Position numbers and translations under genes: made by a program. The notes under the pieces were generated by a model, which was not told the DNA's origin, ran no database searches, and saw nothing but the letters and a program-made list of their open reading frames with translations. From NCBI GenBank assembly GCA_028023455.1, contig JAQFVV010012490.1, positions 810,001-874,000 of the forward strand: a DNA stretch of 64,000 bases. Reading direction: 5' to 3'. Source of the stretch: Epiperipatus broadwayi. Lineage: Eukaryota; Onychophora; Udeonychophora; Euonychophora; Peripatidae. Below are positions 22,650 to 34,240 of this stretch, one piece after another (within the stretch, counting starts at the first letter, position 1; each line of letters begins with the position of its first letter).

Positions 22650-24640
22650 TTATATACAAGCATAAGAGATGGTGGTCATGTGATGATTATATTCTTATGG
22701 TATATTTATTTTTATTTTTGTAGAATCCCATTTCTTGATTCATCATCATCATTTAAACAATCATTAAATACGCATTACTATAATAAATTACTAAATTCAT
22801 TTAAAACCATTTTATAAACCACAATCAGATTTTTTAATCTTTATACCTATCAAAAAATATAAATTTAAATTACTACATTACCCACACAAACTTTTATTCT
22901 ATAACTCATGTATACTATATTAGTTCTATAAGCACATGCTTCTTTCTTTAAAATTGAACTTATTATAATTATATTAATACATCTTAATCCTAAAGATTAA
23001 TTACATATAAAATGATTTTACTTATTTATAATCTTACCATACAATACTATATTTTGTATTGAAATACATTAACAATAAAATGAAGAATAAAAAAATTTTT
23101 TCTCTCTTTTTTTTTAAAAAAAAAAAAAAGAATTTATTTAGCCTTCTTGTTCAGCATCACTATGGTAACAAAATAACGATTAAAACTTTCTCACAAGTTC
23201 TTGAATTCTTCTCTCCTCTTGCTATCAATACATATAAATTTAAATAAAACATTTTAAAAATGATAAAAGTTTTTGAGCTCATTGAATCCTTATCTAATCC
23301 TTAGATTTTGACATGTTTAAAATGAAATGCACATTAATATTTTGGAACACTATAATAATAAAATTATTTAATGAATATTCAATATAATTTTAATATTAAT
23401 TTTTCCAATACTAAATTTTGACATATGTAAAGTCAGTTTATAAGTAAATTTCACTTCAACTTTTCTTGAGTTATTTACTTTTACTTAGCAGTTTCATATT
23501 ATTTTAATGCACATTGATAAATTCATCCAAATCTATAATACTGTATTATATATCATTATTAAAAGACCAAAACACTTTCCTGTTAGCTCTTTATTCTTTT
23601 AGTATTTTTCTTAGTACAAGATAATTCTATTTGTTAGGATAAAAATATTCATCTTTATAGACTTTATCTCATATAAAAAACACAATAAATATCGATTCTT
23701 ATATTCAACTGTTGTATAATTGATTAATCATATAATAAATATTCTTTCTAATTTTGCAAAGTTAACTATAATATGTCATCTATTTTAATTTAAGAAAGAA
23801 TTATTTTCATCTAGACTTATGACTTGTCACTAAGTTATTACTAAACTAATTTTATAAGTTGATAAAATTTATAGTTTTGTATTCTATAAATGTTGCTCTT
23901 AATAAATAAATTACTAATGAAACTAATTAATCTTGTAGGGATAAGCAAATGTTCTCTTACATGACAACAGCTGCATTTTTAGGTACTTGTAGTTTATATT
24001 GCTTTTCTGTGGTTTCCCAAATGATAATAAATTTAACTATTCTTTTAAAATTCCATGAGTTGTCATTATAATTACAATTTGACATCCAAGACTGCAATTA
24101 GATCATTGAGAAGAAACTTGGTTTGTTTCATATCATTATTTTAAATACCACTCTTAAAATATGTTATATCCTTGTTCAGCTTGTTATTTAATTACTTTTA
24201 CTTGCTTAAGAAAATAAAACAAAGTAAAAATTTTTTATAATTTTTACAAAATATAGTGATACAGGTATTCACTTTTACTTTTAATGAATTTCTCCCCAGT
24301 TCGTCTGCTATTTTACTGTATATATTGTAGTCAGTATGATGTCAGATGACTAATTAATTAAGTTTTATTAGTCAATAACTAAAATCAAACAGCAATTTTT
24401 TGAATAATTATCTTTCTGTCTACATTATTAAAAAATAATTAAGATTAATAAATATTTTAAAAACATACTAAATTAAATTGACTAACTTTTAAACTGAAAT
24501 TTAAGATATAATTATAATTTTAATAGCTTGTACTATTAATTGATTTTAAATAAGACATTTAATAATAATATTTATATTACCAAAATCACACTTTTCCTTA
24601 TTTTTGCCATAATATCCCATAAATACAATTTATCCAATCT
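22650..24640. other. A/T-rich intronic stretch without recognisable genes
   Basis: Low-complexity A/T sequence with homopolymer runs near 23098-23130. Translations are compositionally biased and unlike any known protein. No reliable repeats or RNA genes were seen. Confidence 0.5.
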
Positions 24641-24659
24641 GCTTCAAACACTTTTTAGC

Positions 24660-24790
24660 AAACTATTTATTTGTACATATATATATACACCTACGTTTCG
24701 ACTGACCGGCAGTCTTCTTCAGAGCTATGATATAATAAACAAAACAAAATTAAAAACATAACCACATAATAACACCATAAAAAAAAATGT
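24660..24790. repeat. Penelope-like element terminal remnant, copy 1
   Basis: The segment 'cgactgaccggcagtcttc' plus 'ttcagagctatgata' (24699-24733) recurs in degraded form at about 51013-51045 ('tgactgaccagtagtcttc', 'atcagagcta'). The style, a GACTGACC box followed by CTTCTTCAGAG, is that of termini seen in Penelope-like and other elements. No coding part remains next to it. The class is inferred; the repeat itself is seen directly. Confidence 0.45.
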
Positions 24791-26820
24791 TTACAATAAA
24801 AAACTAAAAACAACATGAAATATATATATTAAAAAACTGAAATAAATAATCAAATCCAAACAAAACAATTAATATAAATAAAATGTACAATATAAATAGA
24901 AAATAAATATAATAACCTTATACATATATACATTAAAGGACAACTATTAATCTAAATATATTATTTATTTTAGTATTAACAATCTATTAATTATCTCTAT
25001 TCTTCATAAACTTAAATTTTATGATTAGTAACTAAAATTCTTTTAATTTTAAATCATATAATATTTATTATTTCCTTACTCTTTTAAAAAAATAATATTT
25101 TATATTTATTTCTGATTATTTAAAACCTATAAACAGTATAATCTTTAAACTTACCAATCTTCTAAACAAAACAAAAAAAAAATCGTTTTTTTTCTTCAAA
25201 AAATTATCTTATACCCTATCTCCCTCTATTACATATTATTTAAACTAAATATATATCCCCTACAACTCTTTATATATATATGTTTTTATTTATTTATTAT
25301 TATTATTATTTGTTTTATATACATTTTAACTTTTATTATTATTATATTATTTTATGATTTATATCTAAAATATATTATATTATTATTATAATTTTAAAAC
25401 AAATTATTATAATAAATAATTTTTATTTTCTAGAATTCAGCATCCATAATCATATGTTCACCTTTTAAAGGATCACTGTCATTTAAATAAATTGGGATTT
25501 GATTTATTACTATTGTAACTTTTAATAAATCTTATAAATTTATATAGGTGCAATGTATTGATTAAAAACTATTATAATGGAATTATATATGACTGTTTAT
25601 AAGATACATAACTATAAATAAAAGGTGTGTTAACTATCTCCACAGAATTCCATCTTTAATCCCTATACATTCAACTATTTGTAAATATTACATTATAGTA
25701 TTATGATTGTATATTCTTTAAATTTAAAATTTTGGGCTATAATATTTGTTTTATATCCTATTTTAAATACAGTTAATCTATCAAAAGGTTACAATATATA
25801 TATAATGCTTTTACACAAAATAGATGTAGTATATACAATTAAAGTCGTGTTTTGTTAAACTATTTGTAAATAAATCTACCTATTCTTCAAGATTATATAA
25901 TCTTGAGAAATGCCAAAAAATATTTTTTTAAATAAAAAATGAATCTATTAAATAAACTTAACATATACAATTATATATATACAATAAAGCTCATGCAAAA
26001 AATGAGTTTAAAGTTCATAAGTTTACCTGTGATTTTTTGTCTTTTGGCACTTTGGAGATGTCATTAGGTAATGATGTAGAAAATTTTAAGGAGAAGTCCA
26101 TTAGCAGACATATTTGAAATGAATAAAGTCATTTATTTATTGTTCTTGGAATTTGTTAGTTACTTTAGCAATAATAAGACTTAAGTCCATTAGCAATTTT
26201 TTTGAAAAAAAACTTTTAGAGAAAATTTCATTATGATTTTATTTTAAAACTTGGTATTATCATCTTTAAAATAGTTGTTTTCGGAAATAATTTCTTCTTA
26301 AGATGGAAAAGACAATAAGTAGGTATGAAGAGCAAAACAACTTTTTAAAGAAACTTTAACTTTTTATTTTTTCATGGTTAGTTAATACTTATACCACCAA
26401 TTTAATAAAATAAACATGTAGAAAAGACTATATTTTTGAAGTGTTAGGATATATTTATAATTCTATTGATGCCAGTATTGAGATAATTTAAGTAATTTAT
26501 TGCCATGACATTTTTGGAATATCCAATCCATCTACATGTTTTTACACTCCACAATCTTCGACACTTGTCCAAAAGACATGTATGCATATTCTTGCTTTAG
26601 AATGTCCATTTTAAAGCATGTTACAAAGAAAATTATTTTAATAAAATGTATAAACTATTAAAAAAATAATATAACAAAATAATGCACTTCTCTTCTTACT
26701 AAATAATATTGTTTTATGATCTTTTTTTAAAATTAAGTAAATAAAGTTTTTTTTTAAAAAAAAATAATAATGAAGTCTAAGATAGAAAGAACATTCACAC
26801 ATATTCACAGCCTTTTATCA
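24791..26820. other. A/T-rich intronic stretch without recognisable genes
   Basis: Extremely A/T-rich, with TTA/ATT runs near 25290-25345 and TA runs near 25270 and 25975. No protein-like frame, tandem array or strong inverted repeat was identified. Confidence 0.5.
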
Positions 26821-26833
26821 TTAAACACTAAAC

Positions 26834-27862
26834 TTTATAAACAAAGCAAAACTCTCCATACAGTATTGCCACCCTGTGCCAACCAGAGTAATCTATATAT
26901 GCCAGAAGGCTTGAACATAAAATCCCTATCTAATGCCTACTCATCCAATATCCACAGACTAGTTTCTGGCTTGTAGCCATCGTCAGTGTGGTGCTTAATG
27001 GTTTAACATCAATCCTGCCTAATAGGATAGTGGTGGCTATGGTTGTTAAAGAGCCAAAGACACCAAAATGTATGGGTGCTGAGCTGAGATCAGACCCATA
27101 TGACTATATAAGCTATTGAGTATAGATTGAAAATATTTTTGTGTTTTCAATTTCATTCTCATAGTTTTGTAGTTAAGTAGAGATAAAAGGTGGGTGCTGG
27201 AGGGTTGGATTACATCCTAAGATCTAGGTGCAGTGCTCTCAGATCCAAAACTCCTCACTGACGATGGCCACAAGCCAGAAACTAGTCTGGGGATATTGGA
27301 TGAGTAGGCATTAGATAGGGATTTTATGTACAAGCCTTCTGGCATTCATTGATTACTCTGTTTGGCATAGGGTGGCAATACTGTATGGAGAGTTTTGCTT
27401 TGTTTATAAACAATTATGTGCTAGTATAAGATAGTGATCATGTGATGCTTAATGGTTTAACACCAATCCTACCTAATAGGATAGTGGTGGCTATGGTTGT
27501 TAAAGAGCCAAAGACACCAAAATATATGGGTGCTGAACTGAGTTCAGACCCATATGACTATATAAGCTATTGAGCTTAGATTGAAAATATTTTTGTGTTT
27601 TCAATTTCATTCTCATAGTTTTGTAGTTAAGTAGAGATAAAAGGTGGGTGCTGGAGGGTTGCATTAGATCCTAAGATCTAGGTGTAGTGCTTTCAGATCC
27701 AAAGCTCCTCACTGATGATGGCCACAAGCCAGAAACTAGTCTGGGGATATTGGATGAGTAGGCATTAGATAGGGATTTTATGTACAAGCCTTTTGGCATT
27801 CATTGATTACTATGGTTGGCACAGGGTGGCAATACTGTATGGAGAGTTTTGCTTTGTTTATA
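26834..27862. mobile_element. Compound family F1 foldback with 450-bp tandem duplication
   Basis: The left arm 26834-26985 is the reverse complement of the right arm at about 27250-27410. Between them lies a ~260-bp centre ('cctaataggatagtggtggc' through 'ctaagatctaggtgcagtg'). Centre plus right arm is then repeated: 'gcttaatg' anchors occur at 26993, 27447 and 27896, spacings of 454 and 449 bp. The second copy ends at 27862, with its flank running on to ~27900. The whole block is bracketed by a perfect 15-bp direct repeat 'ttaaacactaaactt' at 26821-26835 and 27905-27919. It has no coding capacity. Confidence 0.7.
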
Positions 27863-27919
27863 AACAATTATGTGCTAGTATAAGATAGTGATGATGCTTA
27901 ATGGTTAAACACTAAACTT

Positions 27920-29839
27920 ATTTCCATTTAACTATTTTAAAATATAAATCTGCATTAAATATATTCTACTAACCTAAAATTACTTATGTAAACATCCAGA
28001 ATATTTATTTGTAAAGAATTATTTAAAATAAATGATGATGTGTGTAGATAAAAAGAAAAATATTAATATTTATTTTCATTTTCCCATGAATAAAATTGTT
28101 AGATTATATTTTAAAAACAAAGAATGATCATAATATCATGTAAAATAGGTTTAATGATTAATTGTCTGCAAATTAGATTTTGCTTATATTCTAACTGAAA
28201 ATAAGCTAATAAAAATTTGAATTGTCACCCTAAATCTGTATCAGTATTTATATATCACAATATATATGATTTTCAATAAAATATAATGAAGTAAATGAAA
28301 AAGATGTAAACATATAATTCAAAATGGAAATATTAGAAAATAATTATAACTTTTTGAATATAAATATGGAAAATGAAATAGAAATAAACAACTCTCCCAT
28401 GAGCTATGAATAAGTAATTGTAAAAAATTTTATTTGCTTTTATAAAAAGAGCCTTATTTAATTATGAGACTATTCAGAAAATTGTTATATTTTCAGTATT
28501 CACACATTTAGAGTAAATATTATTAATCCTAATAAAAACTTTGATAATGTATTTCAGAAAAATATATTTAGTTGATGATGTAATTTCAGTTTGTAATTGA
28601 TACTTTGCTTCATTAATCATAATTAGAAAATTACATATAAAAATGCATAAAGAATTCTTGTTAAATTTCTGTCATTTAAATTAAAATGTCTGAAAATTAT
28701 ACATATATTTAAATAAAAGGAAAATGAAAACATTTTTTTAAGTTTATAAATATTTAGTAGCTGAAATGTCCCATGCATAATTTATTATTCTGTAATGTTA
28801 TATGCAGTAGAGCCACGAATTACACTGTATCTAGGTACATGATTCAATTATACGCTATCCAAAGTAAAATGTAAAAAATAAAAACTTTAAAATTTTCAAA
28901 TTTTACAATATTTGAACAGGTGGTTTTTTTTTCTTTCATTGCTGATATTTGTTCATTTTTGGGGAGGGGAGGAGCAAAATTTATAAATAAATTTTACAAT
29001 TTGCTAGTAGCCATATACAGTTATGTTTATTAATAAAATTTCAAGTTATATCAAAAGCACATAATTTAATTTTTCCTTTAATATTCATTTCAAAGTTGAT
29101 GTGCAGTATTTTGCTGAATAAAATATTTTCTGAGCTTAATGCTAAAAGTTTTACAAAATGTTACAACTTACTAAAACTTGATAATGATTTTAAAAACATC
29201 AAAATAATTAGAGAAATCCTAATTCCTTAATACAAGACCACTATTGTGTTTCTATAAAAGAATAAAGTTATTAAAAAAAAATTGCCCAGAGCATATTTAA
29301 TAGTGGCAAAAATTAATCATTTTGCTATTTACTTTATTTTTAAAATGAAAATATGTAGTTAGCTTTTTTTACTGCATCGGTGAATGCATGGGTGCATATA
29401 CATTCAGTAAAATATATGTAAATGAGTTTCCTCAATTTATTATTAATAACTATTATTAATTTTAAAAATTTTTGTTAATATTAAATTTATATATGCATGC
29501 TATATATATATGTCTGTGTTATATTGTAATGGGCACAGACTTCGTTACATTGGTTTTTTTTATATTAGTAAACATAAAAAAAATAAAAGTTCGCCAATAA
29601 AAACTTCTTTTTTAAAAATTAAAAATAAAAAAATCATCTTAAACTCGCATATATATAAAATCGCACAGATAAATAATTATTGAAATAAAACTTTATTAAA
29701 GAAAAAGTATTTTAAAACTAAATTTTCAGAAAAGATTTAGAGATAAAAATATATGTTTAAGTTTGAAAACAGATTAATTAATCTTTTGTAAAATGGAAAT
29801 GATTATTTTAATTAGTAAACTAGCCTTGGGCATCTAAAA
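27920..29839. other. A/T-rich intronic stretch without recognisable genes
   Basis: Only low-complexity sequence is visible. A phrase starting 'cagtagagccacgaattac' near 28806 is faintly like a pogo/Tigger-type terminus, but no partner end was found. Nothing else could be supported. Confidence 0.45.
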
Positions 29840-31660
29840 TGTATACGCAACGGTCAGATAGGAAACAATAGGAACAGAATGGCCAATGAAAGAAATCCAT
29901 CGGGGAAATCGGACCTCAACCGAAGGATCATCAACGATGACGTAACATCCATTGGATTATAAAGTTATGTATAAAAGAAAAAATTTGGAAATAAAAAGTG
30001 ATTTGGTTTAATTAATTAGAAGGAGGAGATGTGACTATATGTGTTAGTGCGGAGTTGAAGGAGAAGGGATTGAAAAGATGCACTCTTCAATCCCTTCAGT
30101 TGTTAAAAAAAAGAAATGAAACATCGCTTTTCTTATACTGAGGACAACAGGATCATCAGGGGATTTAATGTGGATTCCAAACGGCAAGCAACGGATAAAA
30201 GGAACGTTTTGAAATCGTAAGAACTTTTTGAACTCTCAGCTTTAAATATAAATAATTTATGAACATTTCTAAACAAAAGAACTCTAAATACTAAACTTTT
30301 CAATATTTATAAATATAAGAATTTCCTATCTGACTAAAGTAGTTAAAATGTTATTTGATGTATTTCTATTGTAAAATCATTTCCATTTATATTTTTTTTG
30401 TTCTTTAAGTTTTATTATGATTTCTGTTTTCTGATAAATTAAAATATATCAATGATAAACTTAAATCAGGCGTGAATGGCTGTATAGATTTGTAAAGTTA
30501 TATTAGGGGAGGGTAATCTTAGGTTATTCGTGTCGTTGAATTGGGTCAATGGATTGGATATATTGATGTAGTTAGTAGATGTAATGCAAGATTCGCTATG
30601 GGCAGAATCGCTTGTATATGCCGCACACTTCCTCTTGCCTAGGGAATGTGATCATAAGTCGGCAAAATGACCGCAGTCCGTTTCTATGGGTTTTTTTTTT
30701 TATTGTTCTTCTCGTTAGATAGATGTAATATTCCTATCTGACGAGAGTCAATGTCTTATCTTAACCTATTTTGTGTTGCCATATTCGTATTACATTGAAT
30801 ACATCGATATATCAGATGGATTGACACCAGGTTGACTGCGAACTTTTAGCCTAAGGTTAAATGGGGATAGAATGTTTTATCTTCAAATGCAAATCTATGT
30901 AGTCTATTCATACTCGACACTAAATAAAAATGCATTAAATTTAAGTTGTTTATAGATGCTTGCATGGATTCCTTACCGGCTAATTATGTTTTTGGTTTTC
31001 ATATTCGATCAAAATATATATAGACATTCGGTAAATACTGATACCTTACAGTGAGTATCTAAAATGTATTTATTCGGATGTCTTTTAAGTTATTGGTGCC
31101 ACTGCGGTATATTATGATGAATACCAGTGGGTTTCTTGTATTCCCTATGCAATTGACGGTATCAATGATTTTGTATTTTGATCGTTTATGTTTATTTTGA
31201 AATGTTTTAGCCGTGTAATCTATGCAGCCGATCTATACTCAACATTTATAAACAACTTTTATAAATCCCTCTGTGCGAACTTATAATAGCATAAAAATTA
31301 AAATGTAAATTTAAATGCTAAAATCAAGTTAAAACCCAAAGTAAAAGTTATTCTAAAATAATGTTAAATTTTATATATATGTGCGTAAATAAATGTTTGT
31401 ATGTTAATTACTGGCAGTGGCTTATTTTATTCTTTTTTTTAAATTATTCTTAGATAAGAATTTATTATAAATATAAATCTCTGCTATTCCAATGAGCTAG
31501 TGACTTGGGCTAACGACCGGAATCAAAATTTATAAAAAAAAATATTTTTTTTGACTTACGTATCTGCATACTTTATAAATTTTTCTAGGTTCAAATGCCT
31601 AGATGGCGCCTGTAGTGTAGATGACGTAAAGCTCTAAATCCGGATCGTTATAATATATAT
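29840..31660. other. Higher-G/C segment of unknown origin
   Basis: This stretch is clearly less A/T-rich and less repetitive than its neighbours. 'gtcagatagga' near 29852 is mirrored by 'tcctatctgac' near 30327 and again near 30730, where it forms a hairpin with 'tctcgttagatag'. These could be 11-13 bp inverted ends of one or more old elements. A hairpin 'ccactgcggtat' / 'ataccagtgg' lies near 31098-31131. I recognise no protein or RNA. It may be remnant transposon or unique intron sequence. Confidence 0.4.
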
Positions 31661-31666
31661 GTGCAT

Positions 31667-32219
31667 ATTGAAAAGTATTCAAAATTATCCCAAATTCACA
31701 ATTCAACCAGAAACTCTAAAGCACTATCAATAGTTTCACTGTTACAAGCAAGACTTCTCAAGTGTAAAGAACTACAAAATAACAACATATTTTAACTAAA
31801 CATTACCCACAATTCCACTTACTTGTCATACATCTTTAATATTAAAAGAACTTTTAAATAAGTTAATTGCTTCAGAATCATACATTTTTAATAATAAAGA
31901 TCCTTTAATTCTTTTTATTTCATTTCTCTCAAAGAAGACAATCTTAGAAGAATTAAAGAATCTTTATTATTAAAAATTTATGATTCTGAAGCAATTAAGT
32001 TATTTAAAAGTTCTTTTAATATTAAGGGTGTATTGTAAGTGGAATTGTGGGTAATGTTTAGTTTAAATATGTTGTTACTCTTTATACCTGAGAAGTATGC
32101 TTATAGCAGTGAAACCATTGGTAGTATTTTAGAATTTATTTTCTTGGCTAGTCTGGTTGAATTGTGAATTTGGGGTAATTTTGATTATTTCTTGATTTAT
32201 GTTTTTAATGAAAAGTATT
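31667..32219. mobile_element. Long foldback element, ~0.55 kb
   Basis: The two halves are inverted copies along almost their whole length. Matching pieces include 'ccaaattcacaattcaacc' (31691-31709) with 'ggttgaattgtgaatttgg', 'acccacaattccac' with 'gtggaattgtgggt', and 'ttaatattaaaagaactttt' with 'aaaagttcttttaatattaa', around a centre near 31925-31950. An 11-bp direct repeat 'tgaaaagtatt' flanks it at 31669-31679 and 32209-32219, possibly the target duplication. It is non-coding. Confidence 0.65.
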
Positions 32220-32418
32220 GTATATTTGCAGTTTAATAAACTATGTATTCTAATCTAACCAATATTTATCAACAAAGCACAAGCTATTATATGCTATACA
32301 TGTTTATATAAAGGGGAGGGGGGCTTGGAACAAAATATAACATAGTTTGCATCTCTACTATTTATATGCATTTTAAAGATATTTTTAATGAATATTTAGA
32401 TGAAAATATTTAATATGA

Positions 32419-32591
32419 TAATTATTTAATTAGAAGGCTCTTTACTTAGAACAATAGCCAATCAAAATTAACTGCCTCAATTTAGAGTGAAAGTAAAACA
32501 GTTAGGCTATTACAATCAAAAGGAGAATCCTACGCAATTAACCTTGATTGCATACTGTCTAAAGTAAAGAGCTTTTTAATTAAATAATTAT
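32419..32591. mobile_element. Small TIR element, ~170 bp
   Basis: Terminal inverted repeats 'ataattatttaatta' followed by a 'gctctttact' box occur at 32419-32450 and, inverted, 32560-32591. Weaker inverted similarity continues inwards ('ccaatcaa' / 'ttgattg'). It contains no ORF and looks like a MITE. Confidence 0.55.
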
Positions 32592-34004
32592 AAATGGAAA
32601 TCTTCACATATTACATATTTCCATTTTAAATGTATATTCATACATTTATATAAACAAAGTCTTTCCCCCTCCATTTGCTTCTATAGGTGATAAAATTTTT
32701 CATTTCTTCCATGAAATTTGTTTAAAATTGTATAGAAGCATTATTTTTGATACCTGTTGTTTAATAAGTTATTCTTTGACAATAACAAATATATGGTATT
32801 TATATTGAAATGTAATGCCTTCATACTTATAGAGTTATTTTTTTATTATTTTACATTATATGTTATAAATTAAATAAATTTCAATATTCATCACACAAAT
32901 AATCAATGTATAGGATTTGGCTATACCCAGGGCATTGTTTGTATTAATAGAATAATAATAAAAATGAAAGTATAAAAGAATATAATGTAGCTGATAATTA
33001 AAATATATTTACATTTTTGATGTATTGAATACCAAACAAAATTTTCCCTCACTAATTCTATCAATTTCTCTTGCTGCCCCTCACATTGTTTTTGATGTAT
33101 GGAATTCCAAATTAATTTTTTCCTCACTCTAACTGCACTCTCACATTTAAATTTGATAATTAAAATATATTTATGAAATATTTACATGAAATAATTATCA
33201 ACAGGAATATTATAAAAAATATAACTTTTATTAAATACAATAAACATTCATTTTAAAGTAAATTATATTTCTCATGAGATTATTTTTTAAGTAGCTATGA
33301 ATTTTTAACATTGTGGTATATGCAAGTGAGAAATTAAATACATTGTCCAAACAAATTTAATATATATTTATACAATAAAATTTTACCTTGGATTATCAAA
33401 AACTATAATTCTATTTCTCTAGTATGTATTTCAATACATGGCCACAACATTTTAATCAGTGTAGCCATTTTTTTTTGCATTTTTATGACATCATTAGAAA
33501 ATAGTTCCTATTCTGACTCATTTTTATATTACAAATTCTCAAAAGTTTTTATAACAATTAAGTATCATAAAGCAAAAATGCATAGCCTATAAAATTCTCC
33601 ATCAAAAAAAGAAAGAAAATTGTGCAAGATTCATCAAGATTAGTATAATATTTGTTGAGTTATAAAGTAACTAATAAATATTTAAACAAACTTTTATATT
33701 TACGTAAGTCGTAATAACTTAATACAGGTAATTTAATTATTCACTTTTGATTGGTTCCAAAAGCACTTCACAAAAATTAAATTACTGAACAATAGATTTA
33801 ATTGATACTGTGTATAATGATATAATATTTATTTCTATTTAGGGATATAAAATTCATTTAATGTATGTGTATTTGTATTTAAAAACAAAGATACGTATTA
33901 AATAAGAATAAAAGTTTAAGTTTTAAAAAATGTTGGGTTAATATTATTTTTCTTTCACAGAGAAAAAGAAAGCTAAAAATTTAATAATAAAAAAAACCAA
34001 AATA
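32592..34004. other. A/T-rich intronic stretch without recognisable genes
   Basis: Translations are low complexity. A short direct duplication is seen around 33017-33035 and 33090-33108 ('tttttgatgtat' then 'gaataccaaa' or 'ggaattccaaa'), followed in each case by an A/T-rich 'ttt-ccctcact' box. No other structure was found. Confidence 0.45.
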
Positions 34005-34240
34005 TATAAAATGCACTAACACGTACAAGCACCCAAAGCTAAAAACAAATAAAGAAAATATATATTATTACTTTTTTATTTTAATATCTATTCCATTAAA
34101 TGGCTAAGCACCTTCAAGGGTCAAAGCCCTCGTAATCATAGCCATTTAATGGAATAGATATTAAAATAAAAAAGTAATAATATATATTTTCTTTATTTGT
34201 TTTTAGCTTTGTGTGCTTGTGCGTGTTAGCGCATTTTATA
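34005..34240. mobile_element. Near-perfect foldback element with 101-bp arms
   Basis: Arms 34005-34105 and 34140-34240 are inverted copies with only a few mismatches, all in the outer part ('cactaacacgtacaagcacc' against the complement of 'gtgcttgtgcgtgttagcgc'). The inner ~75 bp, from 'agctaaaaacaaataaag' to 'tccattaaatggct', match essentially perfectly. The 34-bp loop itself contains a small hairpin 'agggtcaaagccct'. It would form a strong hairpin as single-stranded DNA or RNA. No coding capacity. Confidence 0.75.

Noticed and set aside
28806-28870. Possible pogo/Tigger-like terminus 'cagtagagccacgaattac'
   Set aside because: No inverted partner end or TA target duplication could be found nearby.
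31475-31650. tRNA-like B-box 'ggttcaaatgcc' near 31590 with weak inverted flanks
   Set aside because: No acceptable A-box at the right distance and no pairing stems; not called as a SINE or tRNA.
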